Shown: in pieces, positions 26,406 to 34,614 of the stretch
Layout: every line of letters begins with the position of its first letter
How positions within the stretch are numbered: the first letter of the stretch is position 1
Origin: Salsipaludibacter sp963812245
GTDB lineage: Bacteria; Actinomycetota; Nitriliruptoria; Nitriliruptorales; Nitriliruptoraceae
Direction of reading: 5' to 3'
Assembly: GCA_963812245.1 (NCBI GenBank)
Contig: CAWEUK010000002.1
Location: forward strand, 1,178,001 to 1,242,000
DNA: 64,000 nt
Program-made: the position numbers and the translations under genes
Notes under the pieces: model-generated
Told to the model about the DNA's origin: nothing
The model's input: only the letters and a program-made list of their open reading frames with translations
Database searches by the model: none

Positions 26406-26667
26406 GGCCAGCCCCCTCGTGCGTTCCACTCTGCATCCGTGAGTGCGTCCTGTCAAGGCCGGTGACGGTCTTCCCGGGATCGCACACAACGATCTTCACT
26501 GGTGGTCCGCGCTTCCAGCGGGTGACGGCGTGCCCGAGCCGGTCTTCCGGGAGCACGGAACCGTCGGCGCGCAGGAACTGCCACCCCAGGTCGTCGTCGT
26601 CGCTCGCGGCCACCCGCCTCGCCTTTCCGATCGACGGCCAGCCTCCCGCACCCTGGACGCCAGCCGG

Positions 26668-26844
26668 GCCGGGCTGGATCACCTCGGAGCGGGTCACGTC
26701 ACCCAGACCGAGGTCGGCGACGAGGACAGCCACGACGAGGTCGAGGTGACGCTGGACAACGGCAGCGACGTCGACGTCCAGCTGGATCGCGACTTCCAGG
26801 TCGTCGGTGAGGAGGAAGACGGCGTCGGGGATCGCGACGACTGA
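26668..26844 (+). pseudogene. C-terminal remnant of a PepSY-like protein
   Basis: The last 58 codons of an open frame read AGLDHLGAGHVTQTEVGDED, then EVEVTLDNGSDVDVQLDRDF and QVVGEEED. This is the usual PepSY ending (GGxVtEvE...YEVEVtlDDGsevDVqLDrdFnVv). The sequence upstream in the same frame has neither a signal peptide nor the first PepSY copy. It is therefore probably a 5'-truncated relic. The 520-base gap between the helical protein and the hydrolase otherwise shows nothing convincing. Confidence 0.5.
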
Positions 26845-26925
26845 CGTCCGGGCTGCTTGCGTCGGACGGGAGACCGCCTCGTCACTCGGCAGAGGTCAAC
26901 TCGTGCGCGGTCGCGGCCCCCGTCC

Positions 26926-28185
26926 TCAGGGCAGGAGCGTGGTGCCACTACCGCGGGAGGTGTCCCACGCCAACTCCACCTCGCAGTCGTCCTGGTCCTG
27001 GTCGACCAGACGCGGGAACCCGGTGAGGTGGGCGCCGGCGAAGAACTGCTGGTCGGCGGTCAACGTCAGTGGCGGGGGCACGAGGCTGTCCGGGATCCCG
27101 AAGTCGAACCCGGCCCAGCATTCCGGGGGCAGGTACGTGGCGAAGTGGCACGCCACCAGGTCCATTGCGAGGCTCGGCACCAGGGTGCACGAGCCACGCA
27201 ACTCCTCGCAGTCGCTGCGGCCCTCGGGGAAGTAGTCCCAGTGGCCCGCGTCGGTGAACGCCGCTCGGTGCTTGGTGCCCGGCAGCGCGTCCCACTGTCC
27301 CTGGCCCAGCGCCGCGAACAGGTCCCCGAAGCCGGTGCCCCAGGTGAACAGTTTTGGCATTTCCAGCGAGCTGAGTGGGGACGGAGGCACCGGCGGCCAC
27401 TCACTCCAGGTGCCGCTGAGCGACACGTATGCGGCGATCGCGTGCTCGGTCGCGAACTGTCCGGCGAGCAGGGCGCCCCACGAATGCCCGGCGATCCCGG
27501 TCGCCGGCTCCGGCAGCAGCACCGACTGGTGTTCCCAGTCACTGCGCATCCAGGCCATGATGTCGGCCAGCAGGTCCATGTCCGGGTGGTCGTCTGCCCA
27601 CGGGCCCAGGCCGCCAGCGATGGACGGCAGTGCCGGGACCGCCACGACGTACCCACTGCGCGCCAGTTGGGCCGGCAGTTCGAGCCAGTTGCGGTGGTGG
27701 TCGTCCTCGGCGCAGTTGCCGTGTGCGAACAGGATCAACGGGTAGCGCCCGCACCCTTCCAGGATCGGTGCGGAGTGCACGGCCCCGTCCAGGCTCGGGA
27801 AGAACACGCGCATGTGACCCGGGGCGCCGTCGTCGTCGGGCGTGAGGTCACGCACGCCGTAGAACACCGGTGCCAGCACGCTGGGCTGCCAGCCGATGGC
27901 ACATGTGGCGGGCGGTTGTCCTCCGAACAGCATTGGCAGGCTGTCGAGGTTGTTGCCGGCGACATCGTCCGCACCCGATCGCAGGTATCCGCCGTGGTCG
28001 TGCACCACGTGGATGCGGGGCCCGGCGCCTGCCGGCCCGGCGACGAAGTAGCGGTGCATGCCGGCCTCGATGTCGGCGATGACGGCGGCGGTGCGACGTG
28101 GCGACCAGTCAGCACCGGGTTGGCCGACGTCTGTGACGTTGCCGTTGGCGTCGCGCGCCACGTGAGTCACGATCCGGTCGGCCAT
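26926..28185 (-). CDS. DUF3892 domain fused to alpha/beta hydrolase
   Basis: A 419-residue protein without a signal peptide. Residues 1-80 match DUF3892: RIVTHVARDANGNVTDVG, AAVIADIEAGMHRYFV, ending NNLDSLP. Residues 95-400 form an alpha/beta hydrolase: YPLILFAHGN oxyanion strand, nucleophile elbow GIAGHSWGA, and a late His (AFTDAGHWDYF). The nearest recognised relatives of the second part are dienelactone-hydrolase or PAF-acetylhydrolase-type enzymes that cleave small esters. Several paired Cys in the lid region are unusual for a cytoplasmic enzyme. The fusion of a DUF3892 module onto a hydrolase is not one I know. Confidence 0.8.
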   Translation of the reverse strand: MADRIVTHVARDANGNVTDVGQPGADWSPRRTAAVIADIEAGMHRYFVAGPAGAGPRIHVVHDHGGYLRSGADDVAGNNLDSLPMLFGGQPPATCAIGWQPSVLAPVFYGVRDLTPDDDGAPGHMRVFFPSLDGAVHSAPILEGCGRYPLILFAHGNCAEDDHHRNWLELPAQLARSGYVVAVPALPSIAGGLGPWADDHPDMDLLADIMAWMRSDWEHQSVLLPEPATGIAGHSWGALLAGQFATEHAIAAYVSLSGTWSEWPPVPPSPLSSLEMPKLFTWGTGFGDLFAALGQGQWDALPGTKHRAAFTDAGHWDYFPEGRSDCEELRGSCTLVPSLAMDLVACHFATYLPPECWAGFDFGIPDSLVPPPLTLTADQQFFAGAHLTGFPRLVDQDQDDCEVELAWDTSRGSGTTLLP

Positions 28186-28372
28186 GGGTCTGCCTTGTCC
28201 GGGCCACCGCTCCCGGGCGACGTCGTCCGGTCCCGTGGCTGGGATCCGCTGGTCGTCCGGTGGGGGCGCCTGCAGCCATCATGCCCCATCGCCGAGGTTG
28301 ACGCCCCACAACCACCGGAGCGACGGTGATGACCCGCCCGGATGGGACGGTGGCCGGTCAGACTGTGCTTCG

Positions 28373-28519
28373 TTGCCGTCGTCCGTCGTGACCGTGTGGG
28401 ACTACTCCTGGGCCCTGAACGGCGTCGACCAGGGCGTGTTCACCCCAGGACTGGTGTCGCCCGCAACGACATTCGACCTGACGGTGCGCGAGTACCAGGC
28501 AGTGATCACCGAGGGGTGA
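28373..28519 (+). pseudogene. Isolated C-terminal tail copy of the poly-Gly secreted protein family
   Basis: Forty-eight codons and a stop (LPSSVVTVWDYSWALNG, then VSPATTFDLTVREYQAV) nearly match the last 47 residues of the protein encoded at 62479-63471. No domain upstream matches the rest of that protein, so this is a relic. The rest of the 349-base gap (28186-28534) shows no gene. Confidence 0.75.
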
Positions 28520-28534
28520 CGTGGCCGCGTTGCA

Positions 28535-28954
28535 CTACTCGGGGACCAGGTGGAAGCCCAGGACTCGGAAGTCGTTGTCGAGGCCCAGGACGGTGGTCGC
28601 ATCGTGGCGTTTGGCCACTGCGGCCCCGACGGCATCCGCGTACGACAGGCTGAGCCCGTCGAAGCGGCCCATCAGGTCGAACGCCTCGGACCGCAACTCG
28701 ACACTCGACTCGACCACGTCCAACTGGCCAGCGGTGACCGCCTGCTGCACCAGTTCGTGGAAGGCCATCGCCTCGGCCAGACCGGCGTCGTATCGCAAAC
28801 GGGTGGCGGTCTCGCCGATCACCGGATCGCAGGTCACCAGCCGCGACGCATCCGCGCGCACCGCGGCAAGGGCATCCCGCATCCTGCCATGGGCTCGATC
28901 TCGGGACCAGATCAGGGCGATGAAGGCACCCGTGTCGACGTAGACCGACTTCAC
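28535..28954 (-). CDS. vapC: VapC-like PIN-domain toxin
   Basis: A 139-residue PIN ribonuclease. The acidic residues that hold the catalytic metal are visible: VYVDTGAFIAL at the N-terminus, the Glu in VIGETATRL, the Asp in LSYADAVGAAVA, and LDNDF near the end. VapC toxins cleave tRNA or rRNA and are held inactive by the antitoxin made from the overlapping upstream gene (ATGA overlap). Length is typical. The target RNA cannot be told from sequence. Confidence 0.92.
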   Translation of the reverse strand: MKSVYVDTGAFIALIWSRDRAHGRMRDALAAVRADASRLVTCDPVIGETATRLRYDAGLAEAMAFHELVQQAVTAGQLDVVESSVELRSEAFDLMGRFDGLSLSYADAVGAAVAKRHDATTVLGLDNDFRVLGFHLVPE

Positions 28955-29214
28955 GTGTCGTACCCGGCGTGACCCTCGGCCGCCTCGTACAGGTAGCGGT
29001 CGTGATGCTCGGCCACGTCATCTGGTCCGTCGGGGTCGGCGACGAGGCCCACCAGTCCGGCAAGGGGATCGTCGACCAGTTCGAGGTGGAGGGCGAGGTA
29101 CTCGCGCAGGGCCGCCCGGACGTGGGAGGCCTCGGAGCGATCGGTTGACCGAGCCACCTGCTTCAGCGCGCGGTCGAGGTCGTCGTCGATGTAGAGCTGT
29201 TTTCGCTTCATCAT
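28951..29214 (-). CDS. Ribbon-helix-helix (CopG-type) antitoxin
   Basis: An 87-residue protein beginning MKRKQLYIDDDLDRALKQVA, an RHH DNA-binding fold, with an acidic C-terminal tail that would wrap the PIN toxin. Two adjacent ATG codons (29214, 29211) could both start it. Just upstream and over the start lie two copies of TACATC (29214-29219 and 29226-29231) that may be the autoregulatory operator. It overlaps the toxin gene by 4 bases. Confidence 0.88.
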   Translation of the reverse strand: MMKRKQLYIDDDLDRALKQVARSTDRSEASHVRAALREYLALHLELVDDPLAGLVGLVADPDGPDDVAEHHDRYLYEAAEGHAGYDT

Positions 29215-29255
29215 ACATCGCAGTATACATCATGCATGGCATCTCGGGCGAAATG

Positions 29256-29287
29256 AACGTGGACCCGGCATGTGCCGGGTCCACGTT
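29256..29287 (-). terminator. Perfect 15-bp hairpin downstream of the secreted-protein gene
   Basis: Arms AACGTGGACCCGGCA and TGCCGGGTCCACGTT are perfect complements with a 2-base loop. On the minus strand it begins 40 bases past the stop of the 252-residue secreted protein gene, and the antitoxin start follows 42 bases later. No long T run follows, so it may be a weak terminator or a transcript insulator. A relict mobile-element end is another possibility. Confidence 0.6.
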
Positions 29288-29326
29288 GGTCACGCTCCAC
29301 GAATGGTGGGCATCGCAGTTCCTCGG

Positions 29327-30085
29327 TCAGCAGGCACGCGCCGAGGAGTAGTGGGCACCAACCTTGCCGATCCTGGTGGTCTCGAGGAGCGCCGCGTTGT
29401 AGGACTTGGGAATCCAGCAGGAGTACCTGTGCTTGTTGGTGAACTCCACGTGGCCGTGGATGCCGGCAACGGTGCTCACTTGGTAGCACGAGTTGTACGG
29501 GAACTTCTTGGTGTAGCCCACCACGGTCCATGCGCCCAACTTCTGGCCCACGGAAACCTTTTCATTGGCGACGTGCATCAGATCCGCACGGCCCAGGATT
29601 GCGCCTGTGACCGTGTCCTTGGCCTCGATGGTGACCCGATACCCACCGCGGGCGATGCGGCTGCTGGTCGACTCCGTGCTCGACGACGCCTTGCAGCCCG
29701 GCGCGATCGCAACGACCTTGGACTCGACTGCGTGACCCGTGTTCGTCTTGCCGCTGAACGGAGTGACGAAGCGCTTGCCCTCGGCCTTCGCGAAGATGTC
29801 CATGCTCCAGTCGTTCCTGAGCGAGTAGTTGCTGTAGACGACGTGGTGGCTTCCCGGCGCGGTGGCCGATCCCCATGCCCACCAGGACGAGACATCGTTG
29901 TGCACGGAGTCACCGTCGATGATCGGGTTCACGACGTAGACCCAGTCGGCCTGGGTGTGCGCGTCTGCCGGGGGAGACTTGAGCACACCGGACATCGCGA
30001 AGACGGCCAGGGTGGCGAGGAGGGTGACCACCAGGATCCGGGGCCTGGTGAGGTGCGTGGGAGTGCTGGCGATCGAGTTGTGCAT
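29327..30085 (-). CDS. Secreted protein with degenerate M23 peptidase-like end
   Basis: A 252-residue protein with a signal peptide (ILVVTLLATLAVFAMSG, cleavage near ADA-HT). The C-terminal third reads VGQKLGAWTVVGYTKKF then AGIHGHVEFTN. This resembles the LytM/M23 lysostaphin-type end (GxxVxxG...GxHxHxE), keeping HxH, but the upstream HxxxxxxxD zinc pair is not clear. It could therefore be a non-catalytic cell-wall-binding relative. Four Cys may form disulfides. It ends just before the perfect hairpin at 29256-29287. Confidence 0.7.
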   Translation of the reverse strand: MHNSIASTPTHLTRPRILVVTLLATLAVFAMSGVLKSPPADAHTQADWVYVVNPIIDGDSVHNDVSSWWAWGSATAPGSHHVVYSNYSLRNDWSMDIFAKAEGKRFVTPFSGKTNTGHAVESKVVAIAPGCKASSSTESTSSRIARGGYRVTIEAKDTVTGAILGRADLMHVANEKVSVGQKLGAWTVVGYTKKFPYNSCYQVSTVAGIHGHVEFTNKHRYSCWIPKSYNAALLETTRIGKVGAHYSSARAC

Positions 30086-30219
30086 TTGGTGTTCCTGTCA
30101 GGGACCTTCGGTCGCGGGTCGACCGTGCTGCCAGCGAAGGTGGACCCGGACGGTCCAAACATCCACACTGACCAGTGGGTGATCAGAAACTGACCAGATG
30201 GGCGTCAGCCCGCGCCCCG

Positions 30220-31605
30220 TCAGGACGCCCGTGCGCGGGCGTGCCAGTCACCGCTGGGTACCGGGACTCCGGGCGAGTCGGACAGGACGTAGTCGAAGAC
30301 CCATGCGGCAGTCGATGCCGTGTCGAAGCTGGCCTCAGACAGATCTTCGGGCAGGCGAACCAGGCGCCGTCGGAACTTTGGATCGACCGAGCCGTGATCG
30401 GCGGCCATCCCATCGATGTTCGCCAGCACGAAGTCGCTGTCGGGCAGCCGGTACACCTCCACGACGATGCTGCTGTCTGGCGGCTGCCCGAGGTCAGACG
30501 CGCGCACGCCGACCTCGCGCCGGGCGGCTTCACCGCTGGCCACCTCCAGGCGGTGCAGGCTCCCAGAAATTGCGGTCCGCCCAAGGAACACCGCGGAGGA
30601 GAGCCGACCGTGGTGGACCTCACCCTTCATCAGCGTCCCGTAGACCGCAATCGTGCGACGATTTGCGTGTGCCTCCTCGAAAGAGAAGAGGCGAAGTCGG
30701 TGCGTGAGGTGCTGGTAGCCGCGGAGGGCGATGCAGTGGTGCAGAGCGACGAAGCGATCTTGTCGCAGCCAGCGGTCGAGCCACTCGTTGAACGACACGG
30801 CAATGCCCGCTGGATCGGATGCCCCCGTTCGGTCCGCCCATGCCACCGCCTCCAGCACGTTGAGGAGGTTCGTGACGCCCACCTCGATCGACGAGAGCTC
30901 ACGGTCCATGCCGATCGATGGGCTGAACATGTTGTCGTCGATCAGCCGCAACAACATGGGTTCGACCACGCGCTCGTACTCGTGCTCGATGACTCGTCGC
31001 GTTTCGGCCATCTCCGGGTTGGTGTAGAAGGCCCGCCATGCATCGGGGAGGGGATCCCATCGAGGGGAGGTCGTCGAGGGGCCACCACTGTTCGTTGGCC
31101 GTGGCGGCTGGGCCGCTGACGGCGGTCCATCACCGGCGTCGGGAGGCGAAGCCAGGTCCTTCATGCAGACGGTGACCAGGTCTCGCAGGTGCGACTGTTC
31201 CACGTCCGACCAGCCCAGACGGTCGGTGAACCACGTGACGAGCATCGTTGTGCGCGTCCCGGCATGGTCGCGAATGCCGGTTCGGCGATGCGGCGCACGC
31301 AGGAGATCGGGGATGTAGGCCCGCATCCGGGATTCCCACGGACTTCGGGAGTCGTAGTGCCGCTCCAGGAATTGCCCGACGTGGGTTGCGACAGCGTCGA
31401 GGCTCAGGTTGCCCGCGCTGGCGGAGCCGTATCCCCTGGGCGCCCAATCCCTGTGCAACTCCAGCAACGATCCCGCCACCGTCCTCCTGAGCTCCGCGAA
31501 ATGGTCCGTCCCATCCTGATCCAAGACATCTGCCAACTTCACGCGCCCGCCCCCGAGATCTACGACTGCCCAATGAACCAGCAGCCGCCGGTCGTGTCTC
31601 GACAT
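30220..31605 (-). CDS. Unknown helical domain fused to gamma-glutamylcyclotransferase-like domain
   Basis: A 461-residue cytoplasmic protein. Residues 1-200 are unassigned. Residues 210-330 (PEMAETRRVIEHEYERVVEP, LLNVLEAVAWADRTG, FNEWLDRWLRQD) look like a DUF4760-type helical domain. Residues 345-461 match the GGCT/AIG2 barrel: RTIAVYGTLMKGEVHHGRL, then VEVYRLPDSDFVLANIDGM. GGCT-like enzymes release pyroglutamate from gamma-glutamyl amines. The catalytic Glu of true GGCT is not certain here. ATG 31605 was chosen since the 45 upstream codons have no family features and coding bias fades there. Confidence 0.68.
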   Translation of the reverse strand: MSRHDRRLLVHWAVVDLGGGRVKLADVLDQDGTDHFAELRRTVAGSLLELHRDWAPRGYGSASAGNLSLDAVATHVGQFLERHYDSRSPWESRMRAYIPDLLRAPHRRTGIRDHAGTRTTMLVTWFTDRLGWSDVEQSHLRDLVTVCMKDLASPPDAGDGPPSAAQPPRPTNSGGPSTTSPRWDPLPDAWRAFYTNPEMAETRRVIEHEYERVVEPMLLRLIDDNMFSPSIGMDRELSSIEVGVTNLLNVLEAVAWADRTGASDPAGIAVSFNEWLDRWLRQDRFVALHHCIALRGYQHLTHRLRLFSFEEAHANRRTIAVYGTLMKGEVHHGRLSSAVFLGRTAISGSLHRLEVASGEAARREVGVRASDLGQPPDSSIVVEVYRLPDSDFVLANIDGMAADHGSVDPKFRRRLVRLPEDLSEASFDTASTAAWVFDYVLSDSPGVPVPSGDWHARARAS

Positions 31606-31746
31606 CGCGAACGTCCCGCGGGGCGCACAGGACCTGGGATGCTGAGCCGGATTGAAACGTGTCGAGGTGTCTTGCGACCACACGGCTGGCCCTGCCGCTG
31701 CATGTCCAGCCCTGCGCAGGGCCGCGTTGTCGGCGAGCACACCACG

Positions 31747-32629
31747 TCAGGCCGGCAGCGACTTGGCCAGGCCCTCGAGCTTGTCGGGATTGCGGATGGC
31801 CTGGAGGGAGGCGACGTGGTCGTCCTCGACGTGGAGGACGAACACGACCTCGACCTGCCCGCCCACGCGACCGACCAGCCCCGGCTCGCCGTTGACGTCG
31901 ACCACCTCCACCTCGATGTCGTCGCCGGCCTGGCGGAGCAGGCCGAGCAGGAAGCGCGCCACTCGATCGCCACCCACCACCGGCCGCCGGGCAGCTGACA
32001 CCATGTCCGCCTCCGTCACTGAGCAGGGTCACGTCCGGGGCGAGCACTGCCAGCACCTCGTCGACCGCACCGCTCTGGCAGGCCGACAGGAACGCCTCGG
32101 TGACCGCGTGGCGTCGGTCGGCGTCGTGCTCGTAGCGGGGTCGCCGGTCATCGAGGTGGCCGCGGGCGCGGCTGGCGAGTTGGCGCACGGCCGCCGGCGA
32201 CCGGTCCAGCATCGTGGCGATCTCGTCGTGTGGGTAGCCGAACACGTCGTGGAGGAGGAACACGGCGCGTTCGGGCGGCGACAGCGACTCCAGCACGACC
32301 AGGAACGCCAGGGTCATCGAGTCGGCCATCTCGGCCGCGTCGGCCGGATCATCGATGGCTGGCCCGCCGGTCAGCACCGGTTCGGGCAGCCACGGCCCGA
32401 CGTAGGTTTCGCGGCGGCGCCGAGCCGATGTCAGGCGATCGATGCAGATGCGCGTGGTGACGGTGGTCAGCCAGGCTGCCGGCTCTCGGATGGCTGCCTG
32501 GTCCGCGGTTGCCCACCGTGCCAGGGCATCCTGGACGGCGTCCTCGGCCTCGGCCACCTCACCGATCATGCGGTAGGCCAGACCGAACAGCCGTCGGGAC
32601 TGCTGGGCCAGGTCGAGGGTGGCGGTCAC
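31747..32629 (-). pseudogene. ECF41-type sigma factor (SigJ-like), interrupted by a +1 frameshift
   Basis: Starting at GTG 32629, region 2 (AYRMIGEVAEAEDAVQDA), the linker mark WLPEP and region 4 (LSPPERAVFLLHDVFGYPHDEIA) are intact. The reading continues through the C-terminal SnoaL-like extension to APDVTLLSDGGG. There, near 32015, the frame breaks, and the next frame carries on with VSAARRPVVGGDRVARFLLGL to IRNPDKL, ending at 31747. WLPEP, DGGG and NPDKL are the three marks of the ECF41 group, which senses through its C-terminal domain and controls an adjacent oxidoreductase or epimerase gene. Here that gene lies immediately upstream with a 4-base overlap. One extra base explains the break; sequence error is possible. 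Confidence 0.85.
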
Positions 32630-33582
32630 GGCATCACTCCCTGTGCAGTCCCGGGCGACCCCGCGCCTGCGTCACCGGCAGCGACAGCATCGAGTTCGGC
32701 GACGATGCGGGGCCACCCATCATGCACGCTCGCCACGCGTGGCGTCCAGCCGGTCGCGGCCCGGAACGCAGCGGCGTCCAGGCGGATCGACCGGTCCTGC
32801 GCCTGCAACGGGCCGACCCGGGTCACCAGGCGGGGCAGGTGCCGAAGGTTGCGCCCGAGGGCTGCGCCCAGTGCGTCGGCATGGTCCCGACGCGTCGCCG
32901 GCACGTCGTCGGCCACGACCCAGACCCCGGCCGGCGCACCCAGGGCGGCCACCACGGCGGTGGCGGCATCGTCGACGTGCAGCGCCGGCAGGTACCCATC
33001 GGGGTCACCGAGGAACGGGGCGATCCCGCGCCGCGCCATCGCCACCTGGACCTGGGTGTGACCGGAGTCGACGGCGTAGAACTGCCCGAATCGCAGCGCC
33101 ACCCCGACCCCGCCGGCGTCGCTCACCCGTGCCGCGGCCGCCTCCGCATGCAACGCCGTCGCGGCCGGCCACGGTGGGTCGAGCGGACTGCCCTCGTTGA
33201 CCGGGTCCGTCCCGCCGTCGGCGAACACCCCGAAGTAGGACTCGCGTACGTACCGCCCCGCACCGGCTGCCAGCACGGCGTCGGCCATGATCGCGCTGGC
33301 TTCGGTGCGGAGTCGGTCGTTGTCGCGCCACGCCGAGCGTCGGGCCATGTGGGACACCGACGGGATGCGCGTGGCCAGGTCGACCACGGCGTCGTGATCG
33401 CGCACGAGTCGCGTGACCGCGTCCCGGTCGAACAGTTCCACCTCGACTGGCGTGGCACCAGCCGCTCGCAGGGCGTCGGGCTTGCCACGCACAACTGCCG
33501 TGACGTCGTGGTGGGCGGCGGTCAGCCGGGGGACGACTCGGCGGCCCAGCACTCCGGTGGCACCGGTGACGACGATTCTCAT
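32626..33582 (-). CDS. NAD(P)-dependent epimerase/dehydratase (extended SDR), ECF41 partner
   Basis: A 318-residue atypical SDR with the dinucleotide motif TGATGVLG at the N-terminus and VVDLATRIPS after strand 4. The usual YxxxK is not evident; YFGVFADGG occupies the region, as in some NmrA-like proteins that bind cofactor without full catalysis. ATG 33582 follows GGAGA. It is the first gene of a two-gene operon with the sigma factor and fits the epimerase class of the COE genes linked to ECF41. A matching ECF41 promoter lies upstream. Confidence 0.87.
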   Translation of the reverse strand: MRIVVTGATGVLGRRVVPRLTAAHHDVTAVVRGKPDALRAAGATPVEVELFDRDAVTRLVRDHDAVVDLATRIPSVSHMARRSAWRDNDRLRTEASAIMADAVLAAGAGRYVRESYFGVFADGGTDPVNEGSPLDPPWPAATALHAEAAAARVSDAGGVGVALRFGQFYAVDSGHTQVQVAMARRGIAPFLGDPDGYLPALHVDDAATAVVAALGAPAGVWVVADDVPATRRDHADALGAALGRNLRHLPRLVTRVGPLQAQDRSIRLDAAAFRAATGWTPRVASVHDGWPRIVAELDAVAAGDAGAGSPGTAQGVMP

Positions 33583-33616
33583 GACGGTCTCCTCGATCAC
33601 GGCGTGCACCAGTACT

Positions 33617-33643
33617 GACGACGCAGGACACCTGGATGTGACA
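33617..33643 (-). promoter_or_regulatory. ECF41-type promoter upstream of the epimerase-sigma operon
   Basis: Reading leftwards, TGTCACA (33643-33637) is followed after exactly 16 bases by CGTC (33620-33617). This is the published ECF41 promoter pattern as I remember it (TGTCACA-N16-CGTC). It ends 35 bases before the epimerase ATG. The adjacent sigma factor should therefore drive its own operon. The rest of the 258-base gap to the next gene shows only a short GGATGG-rich degenerate repeat around 33680-33730. Confidence 0.75.
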
Positions 33644-33840
33644 TCGGCACCCGGAACAGAGGGACCGAGGCACCGGGACTGAGGATGGGGGGCGCGACGC
33701 GACCGAGGATGGCGGGGCGCGACGTGAGGATGGCACCGGGCCTGGTTCAGTTCATCGCGGTGCCGCAGGGATCAAGACCGACGACCAGGTGGCGTTGTAC
33801 GCGGCACGGCGGGGGAGCAGCCGCGACCGACCTGCGGTGC

Positions 33841-34614
33841 TCAGAACAGCACCCAGGTTGCCAGCAGGCCGTCGGCGTCCTGGCGGCCGGTGATGCCCCA
33901 CAGGAAGTCGGCGACCGTCGATCGGAGTTCTGGCCCGCCGGACCCCTGTTGCCAGGTGCCCCCGGCGGGACCGTCCAGGTGCAAGGTCATCGCCTGGCCG
34001 TGCACGCGCGCCCACTCGGCAACCACGTCCTCGAGCAGGCGACGGTCAACGTCCGACGTGAGCCCTGGGTCGATGCCGACTGCGCGGGCGACGTCCACGC
34101 GGTGCAGCCATGCGTCGCGCGTGTAGATGACTTCGTTGAGCCGGCCCAGGGTCAGGCGTGTCGGCTCCTGCGGGATCGATCCGCCCACGTCCATCGGCAG
34201 CGGCACACCGCGCAGCAGGCGGGGAGTGCGCGCACGTTTGTGGGCTGCTCGTGGAGCGATTTCACGCAGGGTTGTGACCTTCTGAGCCGGGGTGAGGTGG
34301 CGATGTTCGCGGACCTGGAACGCATTCATGGCGTCCAGGGGCTGGCCGTCGAAGTCGCCCCGGTGCCGCATGGCCTGCAGTTGCTGGCGGGCCGTCTCGG
34401 GCAGCGACGCATTGGCCTTGGCCGCCCCGATCACGTGGCCGACCATGTCGTCGACCGTCCAGCCGTCACAGACCGTGGGTCGCATCCACGACTCGTCGTC
34501 GAGCCCGGCCACCAGGTCGACCAGGTCGCGGTACGCCCCCAGGGCCAGGTCCTCCACCTCGTTGCGGCCGATTGGTGCGATGTCGGTGACGTCCTGCACG
34601 GCGGTCGTGGTCAT
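33841..34614 (-). CDS. Maleylpyruvate isomerase-fold (TIGR03083) protein
   Basis: A 257-residue protein of the DinB/mycothiol-dependent maleylpyruvate isomerase superfamily. TVCDGWTVDDMVGHVIGAA carries the first metal-type His, and EVIYTRDAWLHRVDVARAVG the HxxxR-like second site. Actinobacterial members use mycothiol or are of unknown function. ATG 34614 overlaps the stop of the TetR gene (ATGA), so the regulator and this protein are made together. A detoxification role is inferred from family. Confidence 0.87.
   Translation of the reverse strand: MTTTAVQDVTDIAPIGRNEVEDLALGAYRDLVDLVAGLDDESWMRPTVCDGWTVDDMVGHVIGAAKANASLPETARQQLQAMRHRGDFDGQPLDAMNAFQVREHRHLTPAQKVTTLREIAPRAAHKRARTPRLLRGVPLPMDVGGSIPQEPTRLTLGRLNEVIYTRDAWLHRVDVARAVGIDPGLTSDVDRRLLEDVVAEWARVHGQAMTLHLDGPAGGTWQQGSGGPELRSTVADFLWGITGRQDADGLLATWVLF

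Noticed and set aside
26107..26733. Minus-strand frame with readable text (GWQFLRADGSVLPEDRLGHAV)
   Set aside because: Extends out of frame into the helical-protein gene on the same strand and has no start signal; the PepSY text on the plus strand is stronger, but a short minus-strand gene cannot be fully excluded.
31130..32015. Continuation of the sigma-factor first frame for 295 more codons
   Set aside because: After DGGG the text becomes Gly/Arg/Pro-rich and runs into the GGCT gene, while the neighbouring frame resumes the sigma-factor extension.
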